Notes under the pieces: model-generated
Databases searched by the model: none
Seen by the model: the letters and a program-made list of their open reading frames with translations, nothing else
Told to the model about the DNA's origin: nothing
Origin: Telopea speciosissima
Taxonomy: Eukaryota; Streptophyta; Magnoliopsida; Proteales; Proteaceae
Direction: 5' to 3'
Length of the DNA: 64,000 nt
Assembly (NCBI RefSeq): GCF_018873765.1
Contig: NC_057918.1
Location: 69,126,371 to 69,190,370, forward strand
Program-made: the position numbers and the translations under genes
Shown: positions 36,454-48,762 of the stretch, one piece after another
Layout of the letters: each line of letters starts with the position of its first letter
Numbering within the stretch: the stretch's first letter is position 1

Positions 36454-37149
36454 TAGGGGTGTCAATTCTAAGCCCTCACCGATAGGATTGACCTGTCCTG
36501 ACCGGTGAAAGCCCAAAACCTACCCGATACGTTAGCTAAATATATAGATCATGGTGCAAAGGGATGGACCGACGGGCACCCGACCAAGCCCGATTGGACT
36601 GTTTGTTTTACCCCCAATTACCCCATAAATTCTCCATTTTATCCCAAATATATCATTTATTAATCACCTTGATTAATTTATCATTTTGTATTATGTAAGT
36701 TATAAATAAAGGACTATGAGCCGAGTAAAAACATAGAATTGATAATTATATGTTATTGCACTATGAAGTTGATAGGCCAAAAATGAACGAAGTACATTTA
36801 TATTGTTTGAAATGACATTATATAAATTAGAGATTTACTTATGGATGTCCCTTAGCCTAATAAGGAACATTCTCTTAAGTAAGTTTTTGTTTCATCACAA
36901 GGAATTGAATCTCATTAGATGCTATATGGACCAAACTTGCATAACCCGATTGTAGCTCATTTAAAATGGGCATGTTTAGTACAAGACCAATTAAAAACTG
37001 ACATTCGATCGACCGTTTATAAATAGGACCATGCCTAACTTATGAGAACCAATTACTTAAACGAATCAATCACGATGCAAGATTCTACACTAGAGAAACG
37101 GCTTAGGCCCCTACAAAAACCAACCTAGACCAACGGATTGACAATGCTA
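36454..37149. mobile_element. hAT-type non-autonomous element with exact 8-bp TSD CGTGAATC
   Basis: It begins TAGGGGTGTCAATTC and ends GGATTGACAATGCTA, imperfect inverted repeats. CGTGAATC lies directly before (36446-36453) and after (37150-37157). No transposase frame is visible in 696 bp. Confidence 0.82.
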
Positions 37150-37650
37150 CGTGAATCCACCTCCTACCACCCCTACCGAAGGCAGTGTAATTGTATAAAC
37201 CAACTTAGTGGGTCCAGGCAAGTTGTCCCAACCGACCCACCCACCTCTTGCTATCCCTACAAGATCCTAAATAGGATCACTCAACAAATCCCCCAAACTG
37301 TTTACCAAATGCGCAATCCTAAAGTCTTATTAGAAGTTTCCATGTATGACAAACCATGATCATTTAAACTATTTCTGAATTCAATTCAGAAAATGATCAC
37401 TTCTATGCCCTAATCTTCAGTATGGATTGTTTTCTAAAAGGCATAAAAGTCAACCCTTTCAGCATAAAAGGCAATTTTAGGAGATTACCAGCTAGACATA
37501 AAAATTAATGATGAATAAGATTAAAGCCTATGACCTAATAAGTATGTAGAACATAATTAGGACCGAGTTTCTCTTCACCCACCGTTGTTATTTTGATTGG
37601 ATATGTAACTCTAAGGGAAGTTTCAGACTCCATACTCTTGGTGGTGAAAT

Positions 37651-37686
<36 letters not shown>

Positions 37687-37899
37687 GTGTCTTATGACAT
37701 AAATGTGAGACTCGATCCCTTGACCTTCAGAGGCATGCACTCTATTGGCTAGCCATCAACTAACTAACCAAGCAGTTGTTCATTTCTTTGGCCTAATCTG
37801 GCACCTGCCATAATTAGGCCCCAACCCTCCACACAACATGAGATGTACAATCAACCACTGGCCATCTACAATTACATTTTTCTTTTTCATTTTTAGAAG

Positions 37900-38570
37900 A
37901 CGGGTCTTGGTGCAACAATAAATTTTGTTGCGTCAAGAAATCTCCACCAAGGGTCCTCCTGGGCTTGGACCTGCACAAGAGAACAAGATGGACACCAGAG
38001 AGTTGGTTTTCACTAGCGGGGGACTTTCTGATGCTTAAGTCAGATCTGTTTTAGCAACAATTGAGAATAGTGAAGATGGTTTTCTAAGAGATTATACCTG
38101 GATATATATAAGGTTTAGTTAAGGAGTAGGCGGTTCATGCGAGAGTCCCAATATGGTAGTTTCTATTCTCTGTGAGAATATTTTTGAGAGAGATCTCTTT
38201 AGGAGTAAGATCCTTTCTTTCTTTTGTTCCAACTTTTTCCTTAGTAGTTTCCATATGGGAATGGAGGGTTACGTGACTCCTGAGGCCGTACTTGGTGTTC
38301 TCTTCATGGGTCTAGATCTTGGGTATGATTTATTGGATCTCGGGTTATCGTTCTTTGATGATGTGGTGTAATTCTATTGAGTGATTATATTTTTAATATT
38401 ATAAAGTTGTTCCATTGCGACATAGTGATTATGGGTTTGAATCAAGAAACAGTATTTTCGTAAAACGAAGGCATAAGGCTGTGTACATTATGACGAGAAC
38501 CTCGTGCAATGTATGAAGTTACATGGGAATAATTAATTCTTTCTTCTATAATTGTTCTTTTTGGGCAAAA
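37900..38570 (+). mobile_element. Probable solo LTR remnant
   Basis: Text such as GGACTTTCTGATGCTTAAGT (about 38021-38040) followed by GGATATATATAAGG (about 38100) looks like a plant LTR with a TATA region. The ends and target duplication could not be fixed. A GA run lies just upstream (37652-37683). This is a decayed fossil. Confidence 0.35.
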
Positions 38571-39036
38571 AAATTGTGATCAAGACAGGTCATTATGATT
38601 GTCATGATCATTCTTACAATTTTAGAGAGCTTATAATCTCAAGTTATATACACTCTAGTGTTTTTGTTCAAGTAAACTTTCGATTTCAACACAAGCAGCC
38701 TCATAAGAACTAGAACTCAAAACTAATGTAAGAAGTAGTGTTGGTGATGATGTTGCCCATGATTAGCTTAGGGTTTGGTCCCTCCCTTCGGTAGGTGTGC
38801 TTAGTCGTCCGTGAGAAAGCCATTATTATCGCGGCTCATTTTACTAGCAAGTAGTAATAATATTAGAACATGAAAGATGATGAGAATTTATTATTCCCCT
38901 CTTTCTACCATGCGTAGCTAATGTGGCAGACAAGGTTTTTTTTTTTTTTTTTTTTGGTTCCAAGAACCTCTTCACACATTAAAAAAAAAATACTTTACCC
39001 AATTACTACAACCATGCTTTTAAACTAGAATTTAAC

Positions 39037-39178
39037 TCGTCTTCAGGGAGCCCAGCATGCCTAGGGTGTATCCAGTCGTTGGGCTGTGTCGTATACGTTC
39101 CTAGGTGTACGTTGAGATGTGTGCGGCATAGCTCAACTGCTGAATGCCCACTGGGCGCTAGGCTCCCTAGAGACGATC
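39037..39178. mobile_element. Foldback element, copy 1 (GGGAGCC/GGCTCCC arms)
   Basis: The left arm CGTCTTCAGGGAGCCCAGC pairs with the right arm GCTAGGCTCCCTAGAGACG. The element is a relative, in opposite orientation, of 40191-40360. Between the two lie another foldback at about 39359-39500 and CT runs at 39841-39872 and 40007-40028. Confidence 0.6.
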
Positions 39179-39358
39179 CTAATCCTTTAATCCAAAGGAT
39201 TAGGATCATCTATTATTTTAAATAGACAGTGACATGGGTTTTCCTTAGTTCTTCTCTTCACAAATTATTATTTGGGTAGTTTTTGGTAATTTTGTAAGCT
39301 GTTCAGAAAACCAGTTTCACATACATATCTATGGGAAAAATTATCTCCTCCAGTTGCT

Positions 39359-39500
39359 TGCCCGGCCCAATTTCCTAGTGCCTATAATAAGGGGGGGGGG
39401 TGGACCCCACCCAAGCAGAGTGTTTGGGCAAAAGTAGGATGGTCATTGCACCCTCTTATTACATGCACTAGGAAACAGAACCGGACAGGGAATTAGAGGG
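39359..39500. mobile_element. Foldback element, CCTAGTGC arms, copy 1
   Basis: The left arm (GCCCGGCCCAATTTCCTAGTGC) pairs with the right arm (GCACTAGGAAACAGAACCGG). A shared core GGTGGACCCCACC lies between. Relatives occur at about 46395-46505 and 48150-48285. Confidence 0.6.
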
Positions 39501-39836
39501 GACGCATGGGATAGCTAGTAAGAGCTAAGGATGCCTCGTAGAAGGAATCTAACTAAGCAACCAATCAAGGAACGACCTAATCATTAACACATGTGGCTTA
39601 CCAATGTTGTTTAAGTTATAGAAAACTAGCCAATTAAGGGCTTCCTTAGGTAGGTCTACCTGGTTGGGGTCTCCATGAGTACTCCAGTTGTCCCTATAGA
39701 AAGCTAAAGAAAAACATAAATTTCCTTGAGAACATAAAATGTTTCCTTTTTGACTTCTAATTAATCTGGATGATTATCCTTAACCATATATGCTTAATTC
39801 TTTCCATAAAGGTATCTCTGCCCATGTATGCTTATT

Positions 39837-39878
<42 letters not shown>

Positions 39879-40190
39879 GTTAATATGTGTTGTTCTACTT
39901 AGTAGACTTAAATAGGGTTCACATGCTATACGTATGTGGCACATGTTAGAGTTACTAAAGTCCAAACCTGCTAAATCATAGGAAGATATTAATTAATTAA
40001 TTAGGACTCTCTCTCTCTCTCTCTCTCTTTACTAACATATATATTCCACTTTGGGGACCCATAAGAGATTTGGTGCCATTCATTGCGCTCTGCATAGATT
40101 GATATCTGTGAATAATTGCTATTCAATCTTATCCTCCTCCTTAATAAAAGCATAAATCGTTCCCTACTCTACGTTCTTTCTTCATTATCA

Positions 40191-40360
40191 GGATTAGGTT
40201 CGTCTCTAGAGAGTTCAACGCCAAGGGTGCTGTCAGGGCCGGGACATCCAACAATTGAGTTGTGTCGTACACATCTCGATGCACATTTAAAGATATGTGC
40301 GATAAAACCCAATGACTGGCAGCACCCTTGGCGTGCTGGGCTCCCTATAGATGAGCTAAT
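40191..40360. mobile_element. Foldback element, copy 2 (GGGAGCC/GGCTCCC arms)
   Basis: The ends GGATTAGGTTCGTCTCTAG and CTATAGATGAGCTAAT face each other. Inside them AACGCCAAGGGTGCTG pairs with CAGCACCCTTGGCG. It shares the core TGTGTCGTAYAC with 39037-39178. Confidence 0.65.
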
Positions 40361-43300
40361 TTCTCATTACTAATACTATGTTGGAAGAAAAAAAGGAAAG
40401 AAATGTTTAAGGACCCAATTAGCTAGAAACAGTAGTGAATTAGTTAGTAAAGGGAAAGAGAAAGTAGGTTAACTGAAACAACAACGATCGACAATAACTA
40501 CCAAACAAGACCTTTTGTGCTTTATTGGTTTGAGTGACAACTTCGAACTGAGAAGCTCGAGAAAAAGGAAAGTGAGAGAGAGTGGGTAGTCAGAGAATGA
40601 AAGTAGAGTGAGTTTGTTAAGTTCATAAGTCCATACCAATTAAGTTCCCCACCAACCACGCAATGCGTCCATTAGCCCTCCCGCTATCAACGCCGTCCTC
40701 TATGCCTTCTTCTTCTTCTTCGTCTTCTTACTTTTGCTTTCTAAGTTGCTACTCCGGTTTAATTTTTAAATAAATAGCCAACTAACCACCAATCCACCAA
40801 CCTATCTCTCTCACTCACAATCAAAAGAAAGCCTAAATTTACAAGTCTCTAACATGAACAACTTGTAACTTTTGGTTACAATGTTGGCAAGGTGGTAGTT
40901 TTATTAGATGGGTAGGAGTTGTACTAGTTCCCACAGATAGTTGAAGAAAGGGAAGACATCAGACAAGGTAAAACAACCACTTATCACAAGCAAAATAGAA
41001 AGAATATTTAAGAAAAATCATATCAATCTTATATGAAACTCAGTCAACTGTAACAGCTCACCATCCACTTAACTGAGTCGTAGCACAAACCAACTCGGAG
41101 TATAAAAAGAATAATATCTGACAGAGATAGGTATTCACATCTATTACTCTTCCCGTATTTCACCCTTGCTTACCTATTATCTGGTTCTGACTATATCATC
41201 GAAGTTACCACAAGTTAACATCGGGTTCATCCGACCATTCTCTATTTAATTCTACAAGTCATCCACCTCAGCCATATCAGAATTAAACGGCAACACAATC
41301 ATATACTGAACAGAACCCAAACCCTCTCCTCTCCCATCCACTCCCCCACCAAATCAAAGCACTAAATCTCACGCTCTCTCTCTCTCTACTGTTTTTTCTG
41401 GGCTGGGCTGGGCTTATGGGGTTGAGTTGGCCCACAGTGGGGGAAGGTGGGGGAGACCTATCATCCACATGACTTCATGTGCACTCTAAAGGCACAAAAG
41501 GGTTCCCAACACGGATGACAGAAAGAACCCATGGCCTCCTCTGCCCATGTGCGCATGATTGGTTGCTAGCATGCACATGTTTTCCCTCTAGCTTTCTCCT
41601 TCTCTTACACCCTTGTTATGTAGTTTGAAGGCTCATGAAGAGTGTAGGGATGTTGGAGCAAGCTAGGCTAAGGGTTGGAGGAGTTCAAGTTTACATAACT
41701 GCAAGGGACTTGTGTAAACAAAAAAGATACTCTCCCTATTTCTCTCTTATGGACTCTGAGTAGGGATTAAAAGGTATTTTTCAAAAGTCTTAGGAACCCT
41801 TAATTTATAACTTAAGATGTTCCCCACGTCCAAAGGGGGAGTTCCTCATCCAAACTCTTAGAGATTTCCTTGATCATAAGGAGATTAAGTTACTTATTAA
41901 CTAAGAATGTAGGTATAGTACTCCATCAAACAACCAAGACTAAGTATATGATGGACTCCAACTCAAATAGTAACCTCCAGCATCAAGGTCTATGGAATCT
42001 TTAGAAGGGTTTAAGTAAGTCTTTTGGTTGGCACTGACGAGATAGGCCAAATACATACATTGGAAACCTCAAACTCAAGAGTCCAAGTTTATGTAACAAC
42101 CTAGAATCCAACGCTAGCTAGATAAGACTATTCCTCATCCAATTCATGTTTCATTGCATTTTTTTAATTTTAAGGTTTTTCATGTTGCCTATTTTCTTTG
42201 GTCAAAGTTTTCCTTGATTGGGAGAGGAAGAATCCCCTCACCATTGGTGATGTGACCATTAATGGGACTCTTGTCCCATCACATTTGGGATCGAAACTAC
42301 CCCTCCCCTTGGGTATCCGACAATGATTCCCATGATGAAGGAATTCTTCCTTCACAATGAGTCTTTCACCATGGGTGAAGGGAAACTAGTCATTTTTTTT
42401 TTAGTCTTTTAAAAAATGTGAATCATAATTGTCACAATGGTCTATTATTTTTTCAAATGTCACAAAGTAGTTATTCTGCCATGTGGACAAATGATAAGTT
42501 CATTTCGACCGTTGAATAGAGAGGACATGGTTTAGATTAGTCTTGTGTCAAAATTTAGAGTTTAATTCAATCAAATATATACCTCCTTTTGTATTGGCAC
42601 ACATCTCGTATATATCTATGCAGTGTCCAACATTATTGCGCATTCTCTCAACTTTGAGTATGAATAAACATAAAAATTGATGACTCAAATTTATCTTATG
42701 ATTTTTGAAAATATCACTTTCTATTGTTACACGGATTCCCGCCCTTCAAAAAACAAGCTTCTAATTTTGAAAACAAAGTAGTTTTGGCTAATGAAGACCT
42801 ATTTGAAAGGTCAACATGGATGGGTCACTGGGATCTTTATCCCCTCAATTTACCTGCCCCTCAATCTCCTCAATTCCATCTAAAAGGGGGCAAAAATGAT
42901 CACCCTACCCTTGCCCGAACACACTACCTGTGTGGGGTCCATCTCTCCCTATTAGAGAGAATTGAGGAAATTGACGGACAGACAAATTGAGGTGATAATT
43001 TTTCCACTGGGCTTGGCCAGATTTTTAAAATGTATATGTATGATCTTCTATGAATTTATTGATTTTACAATAAACTCAGTCTTATTCCAACTTAATGGGA
43101 TCGACTACATGGATCCAACAAAACAAAATAGAGAAAATTAAGGTCTAAACAAAAAAAAGGGACTGGAGAAATAGGGAAAGAGTGATGGAAAACGAGATGA
43201 ATAATAAATTCTAAAAAACAAAAGAGGGAGAAATGATGAGAACAGCTTAATGGGTTAATAGGAGGGGACAATTTGAACATTTCAAAATAACAGAAGAAAA

Positions 43301-44780
43301 AAAGAGGTAAGACTTCCTTTTTTTTATCCCAAAAAATCAAGGTGAAACTTTTAACAAGAGAAGTTGAGTAAATAGAGTGTAAGTTTAAGGGAGTGATAAA
43401 AATTTTCCCATGATAGAAATACATAGGGATTTTTTTTGTTTTTTAGGGTCCAAAATAAAATACACAGAGGAGACTTTTAAATATCAGTCAAAGTGCATAT
43501 CAGATCACACTCATCATTTGGGTGGGGGCTTTGGTTTAAGCCACTTTCTTTGTGCTTTCATGAATTACAAACATACAAGAATGAATAATAGTGCTCAAAC
43601 TCTTTTATATCTTTAGCTTAATATATATTTTTTATTCCCATAAAAAAAAACATACAATAATGAATAGCCTCAAAGGAGAGTCCCACATGGGCCCCAACAG
43701 GATCTAAAACAATAGATTGGTGGGGCCGTGGTGGAGGTGCACCTTGAGGAGTGACACGTGGCATATCCAACAAAGCAGAGCAATGGGGTCACACTTTCTA
43801 CAACTGTGATTGTCAGGTTGAAAGAACATTAATTGAATCTTATCTTCTCAAACAACTCAACTCCAAGTACGTTTCCGTGTCTATATTCATTCTTGTTCTT
43901 GCTGGATTGATTTGTTATGTTCCCATTCGATGCTCAGTTTCCATCTCTCATCACAGAGATTGCAGCAGCACATGCATTGAATAATTCAAGTACACATACA
44001 TTTCTTATTGTGGGTTCTGATGGGATCGAACTTTTTTATTGCAGTTTGTACGGATTATGGATTTGGAGGGAATGCCAGAGAGGCAGAAGCCAAGGGATTG
44101 TCACAACTCACAAGGCTTGATCTTTAGAAGCGTTCAAATTGACATCTACGATAGGATTCATGTGAATAGCCTTAGAAGGGTCTTCTATGTTCTAAAGGTT
44201 ATATCCAGTGCAAGAGGCTCCCATCACGCAGAGAGACTATTTAAAGAGACTTGAATGTGAGATCGTTTGATTACGATGAAGCAACCTTATTGTTGCACAA
44301 AGGTCCACCCTCTTTGTCTTCTATGTTCTACTAGACATTAAGTCCATTTTAGAAGTGTTTCGTTACTGTTTCTCTTCATACAAAGTGTACACAACTATAC
44401 ATCTCATATATTATTTCGATGTAATGAGAAAAACTTTAACCCTCTTTAATTTATTTCAAGTCATTTTATGTCCAAACAAACAGAGCCTATTATAGTGGAA
44501 ATAGATAGGGGAGTTTCATTTGGATTCTAAACACAACAAGAAGCTCAAATTCAATTTGAAGGTTAAGTAGTGATTTCTTGTTGAGAAATCTCCGATAACT
44601 TAGGGCATTTTAGTCCATTTGCAAGGGTACAAGAAGGTATTTCCATGTTGCAAATGGGGAAATCTAGTTTGTTTTTGGTGGGGGGGGGGTTAAGATGGGG
44701 AATTCTAGTTACATCACAATTGGTTTGGTTTAGATGTTGTCACTGTTCCTCGTGTGGTGCACATCGATGGATGCAAGTCC
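40361..44780. other. Intergenic sequence without recognised genes
   Basis: A foldback lies at about 42840-42990 (TCCTCAATTCC with GAATTGAGGA arms and a GGGGTCCA core). A perfect ABRE/G-box-like ACACGTGGC lies at 43755-43763, upstream of a stretch with splice-like signals but no recognisable protein. A weak hairpin lies at about 42220-42380. Open frames here show no family. Confidence 0.4.
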
Positions 44781-44789
44781 GACCTTGCC

Positions 44790-45155
44790 AAGATTTTAAA
44801 ACTTGGAAAGGGAATGGAACCAGTTAGAGAGGATTCTGATCCGTCAATTTCGTTTCGAATCGGATCCAAATCAGCCTGAATCAATTCAGGAATTGGGAAT
44901 CTAAGTTATTTTACGGTGAAAATCGAATTGGTTCAAGAATCGGACTCTAAGCTATTTTATAGTGAAAATCAAATCGGTTTAGGAATCAAGAATCAATACA
45001 CAAATTGATCCAATTCAAGATGGATTATAAAGAAAATGACTAGGAATTAGTCAATTTAGATCCGACTCCAATTCAGAAAGCAACGATTAGGGTTGGTGGA
45101 AATCAGATTTGGTGTCAACGGATTTCAATCCAATTCCCGATTTTTAAAACCATGG
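44790..45155. mobile_element. MITE-like element with imperfect 8-bp duplication
   Basis: The left end AAGATTTTAAAACTTGG and the right end GATTTTTAAAACCATGG are inverted. ACCTTGCC (44782-44789) precedes and ACCTTAGCC follows, a near match. The interior holds repeated GAATCGGATC- and AATTGATCCAATT-like words. Confidence 0.55.
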
Positions 45156-45440
45156 ACCTTAGCCCATCTCATAAGTCAAATTTCAACCTGAAATTAGCAC
45201 TGAAAGTGGTTAAAAATGTAACAGATTTTTTTTTTTCCGGTCAGGACTCAAGTGTGCTTGTGATAAAGAGAAATTCGTGGGCTAGATGGCCCATTAACCA
45301 TTTTGAGCCATATTTTGTATTATACTGGTTTGGGCCTGACAGTGGGCTTGCTCAAAATTCAAATTATCTAGGAGAGCAGGCTGTGCAGCAAAGTTGATAT
45401 TTTAGAGGTTAAACTCCCCAGCAACAAGAGAAATAGACAA

Positions 45441-46390
45441 TAGGGAAAAGGTTCTCTAACCCGCTGGCCTAGGGTACACCAACATATCTCTCTCTCTCTC
45501 CTCCTCACATGAAAGGTCTTTCCTCCCCTTTAAAATGACTTCTTTACCTCCTCAAAAAGAGGAAGAGAGAAATAGACACATAGGGTGCTAGCTTACGGTA
45601 TACCGATAGCATACCCAATCTTTTCCCCTAAATTTAACAGTGACTAATTTGTTTGGGTTCTGATAGTTTTCAACCATGCAGTACTAGGTAAACTAATCTC
45701 TTCATGAGCCCATGAGTCTTTATCTTTTCTTTTCTTGGCTTTCTTAAAGTCCAAACATAGCCCAAGTGATCCAAAACGTTGGATTTGATGTTCTAGGCCC
45801 ATATCTCATCTCCTAGATTTCGGTGGCATATCAAACAAGATTTTATGGACCATACCACGAAGTGGCATTTTTTCCTGTACTATTCAATTTTTGGTCCTTT
45901 ACCTCAAAAAAAAAAAAAAAACTATTTTTGGTCAAATACAAGAGAGTAATAACACACATCCTTCAAGTAAGGGTTTTTGACCATGCTGTTGATCTTTCAA
46001 GCTATAACACACATCTTAAATTAAATTATCCTATCTTGATTTGTGCAGGAACTTCTAACTCAGTCCTAGACAGAACAGGGTAGACTTCCCGCATTCTGTT
46101 AGAAGGACATATTGTTTTTTATCATTGCAGGTTTTTTGGACACGGGTCATTTTTTAGAACCGATTATTACAAGGGTCTTGACCATGTTGTGGATCTTAAA
46201 GAAGATCAGATAGATTTAGTGTGTTTCAATGAAGGGCTGCTTGAACTTGTACCAGTTCCAAAGATTCCCTGGCCTTGGCACCTGATTCCACATCTTTTGA
46301 AGATTTTGAATTCCACCAATGGAATCTCTCTGTCATATCATCAGGACCCCATATTACTGATGCTCATGAATCGTTATTGTCTACGGTTCC
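45441..46390 (+). repeat. Local duplication, copy 1
   Basis: Segments 45481-45711 and 46085-46390 recur at 46505-46740 and 46765-47040 in the same order and direction. Copy 1 has about 370 bp between them that copy 2 lacks. The start is a foldback MITE (45441-45630) with ends GGGAAAAGGTT and CAATCTTTTCCCC. The frame through 46127-46365 is open after a splice-acceptor-like TTGCAG and looks exon-like, but I cannot assign a family. Confidence 0.75.
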
Positions 46391-46394
46391 CTGA

Positions 46395-46505
46395 CCGGTG
46401 CGGTTCCCTAGTGCCTCTCATAAGAGGGGGGTGGGACCTAGCCGAGGCACCTGACCAAATACTCTGCCTGGGTGGGGTCCACCCTTCTCTTGTGAGAGGC
46501 ACTAG
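46395..46505. mobile_element. Foldback element, CCTAGTGC arms, copy 2, at the duplication joint
   Basis: GGTTCCCTAGTGCCTCTCATAAGAG pairs with CTCTTGTGAGAGGCACTAGGG. It lies exactly between the two copies of the local duplication. Confidence 0.65.
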
Positions 46506-47040
46506 GGTATACCAACATATATCTCTCTATCTTTCCTCCTCACATGAAAGGTCCTTCCTCCCCTTTAAAATGACTCTTTTACCCTTCAAAAAGAGGAAGA
46601 GAGAGATAAACACATAGGGTGCTAGCTTACAGTATGCCGATAGCATACCCAACCTTGTCCCCTAAATTTAACAGTGACTAATTTGTTTGGGTTTTGATAA
46701 TTTTCAACCATGCAGTACTAGGTAAACTAATCTCTTCTATACATGAAAACGAACCTATTAAAATGCAGGGTGAACTTCCTGCATTTTGTTAGAAGGACAT
46801 ATTGTTTTGATGGTTGCAGGTTTTTTGGAACCGATTATTACAAGGGTCTTGACCATGTTGTGGATCTTAAAGGAGATTAGATAGATTTGGTGTTTCAATG
46901 AAGGGCTACTTGAACTTGTACCAATTCCAAAGATTCCCTGGCATTGGCACCTGATTCCATATCTTTTGAAGATTTCGAATTCTACCAATGGAATCTCTCT
47001 ATCATATCATCAGACCCGGTATTGCTGATGCTCACTAATT
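46505..47040 (+). repeat. Local duplication, copy 2
   Basis: This is a shorter, diverged copy of 45481-46390. It includes the MITE right half (CCGATAGCATACCCAA), the CATGCAGTACTAGGTAAACT block, and the exon-like block with GATTATTACAAGGGTCTTGA. The frame open in copy 1 is closed by stops here, so copy 2 would not code. Confidence 0.75.
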
Positions 47041-47119
47041 TTTTGATTCACTTTGCCGTATCAAATACGCAACATTTTGTTTTAAATGTTTTAAAATATT
47101 TTAAATGGTGACATTATAG

Positions 47120-47290
47120 GGAAAAAGTTCTCTGTCCAGGAGTGTGGTCTACGCCAGCACTCCCATGAGTCTATCTCTCTCCTCCCCATGTGAAAAGACA
47201 TCTCTGCCTCCTTGTTTTAAGGAGGAGAGAGATAGACTCATGGGAGTGCTGGTGTAGGCCACACTCCCTTGCAGAAAACTGCTTCCCAAA
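47120..47290. mobile_element. Strong foldback MITE, 47-bp arms with two mismatches
   Basis: Arms 47139-47185 and 47221-47267 are inverted copies matching at 45 of 47 positions, with a 35-bp loop. The outer ends GGGAAAAAGTTCTC and GAAAACTGCTTCCC resemble those of the MITE at 45441-45630. Such a transcript would form a near-perfect stem. Confidence 0.85.
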
Positions 47291-47362
47291 TACTGGTGGT
47301 TTCTTTTAGTTATTTTCTTTATATTATCAAAAAAAAAAAGAAAAAAGTAAAGGTGTTTTATC

Positions 47363-47620
47363 TAGAGATGTAAACGGATCGGATTCGGCTCGAATAGTGA
47401 TATATCCGCATCTGCATTCGATTAGCTTTTGGACGGATTTGGATAGTGCTAAACAGATACGGACCAGATATTTTATCCGTTTACATGTAAATATAGCTTT
47501 TCGGATTGCTATAGTCTATCCATATCCGCATCCGTTTAGTTTTTGGACGGATTCAGATAGTGATAAACAGATACGGACACGGATACAGAAATGGATTTCG
47601 GCTATTCATTTATACCCCTA
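47363..47620. mobile_element. hAT-type MITE, 258 bp, copy 1
   Basis: It begins TAGAGATGTAAACGGATC and ends ATTTATACCCCTA. Octamers GTTTTATC (47355-47362) and GTTTTACC (47621-47628) flank it, matching seven of eight. It has the same length and sequence type as 54950-55207. A further decayed relative covers about 48372-48762. Confidence 0.85.
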
Positions 47621-48149
47621 GTTTTACCAAAGAAAAAAAAATAAGGGTGTCAAACGGTCGATTCAGATTAGTCAAGTTTCAACAGATTTTTCGTTGTTTT
47701 TTGCATATAACGGGCCATATCGAAACCAAATCGATTAAAACCAAACTGAAACCAATATTTATTGTTCTTGTCGATTTCGATTTCTTCTCAGTTTCTCTTA
47801 ATGTGCTCTTATCGGTCTGTAATTGATTTTGTTACCTGTTTGGTTTTCAATATATTATCTTTTTAAAAAAAAGGCAAATGAGCAATGTTTGGTTGTGTAG
47901 TACTTGCACCAGTGTAGGGCCACTAAGAGCGCATGTAGGAGCATTTGATTAAATGAGAATTTTTAGTTCATCGTGGGTTGAGAGGTAATTTCGTATGGAC
48001 CTGTGTCTGGGTGTATGAACCATGTGACTCAATTAATGTTCTTTTTCAAAAAAAAAAAAAAAAAATTGTAAAAAGGAGAAGGTTTTCCTCCACCCACAGA
48101 GGACAGTAGGACACATCACCCACGAATTTTTATCACCTACAGTTTTCCT

Positions 48150-48285
48150 GCCCGGTACAGTTCCCTAGTGCCTCTAATAAAAGGGGGTGGACCCCACCTG
48201 GGTAGTATATTTGGTCGAGGGTGGAATGGTCATTTCAACCCCCCTATGAGAGGAACCGCACAATCGTACCGGTCAACGAACCTCA
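48150..48285. mobile_element. Foldback element, CCTAGTGC arms, copy 3
   Basis: CCCGGTACAGTTCCCTAGTG faces CGTACCGG across a GGGGGTGGACCCCACC core. It is inserted within the unnamed repeat also seen near 30860 and 34240. Confidence 0.5.
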
Positions 48286-48371
48286 AGGGATAAATGTCCC
48301 ATCACCCACATCTTAGGTTCACAAATCCTTTATAGGGTTTTAGTATGTTCCCAAAATATTTTCTCGATAAA

Positions 48372-48762
48372 TAGATGTAAATGGATCAGATTCGGCATCG
48401 GATGTGATCGGATCTGGATAGTCCCTGGCTAAATATGGATACCTCTAAATGGATTCAGATATGGATCCAATGCGAATTTTTTGACAGTCTGTTTACATCT
48501 TTGCCTTGTGTAACCTGGATCTTCTTCCCCCTAGAAGATACAATTCATTCTCAATCCATATCCCGTAGATCATGATTATCTTTTCCTCATATTCTAGTAT
48601 CCGTTGAAACTTAAAAAACCTTCAAGATCATTATTTACTTAATTTTTTATTATTATGTTTGGATTTAATTTTTTCAGATATTTCTAAATGAATACGAATA
48701 TCCTAAAAGGATACAGATGCAAATCAGATTCGGATTTCCGATTATCCATTTACAACCCTATC
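48372..48762. mobile_element. Decayed third copy of the 258-bp hAT MITE
   Basis: The left part (TAGATGTAAATGGATCAGATTCGG) and right part (GATTATCCATTTACAACCCTA) match the ends of the element at 54950-55207. They are separated by about 180 bp of other sequence (48505-48685). Confidence 0.5.

Noticed and set aside
43092-43424. 110-codon Phe/Leu-rich minus-strand frame
   Set aside because: It arises from A-rich text on the plus strand and has no homology that I recognise.
47397-47621. Frame rich in Tyr/Pro/His, also seen at 54984-55175
   Set aside because: Both lie inside copies of the same 258-bp MITE, so the likeness is that of the element.
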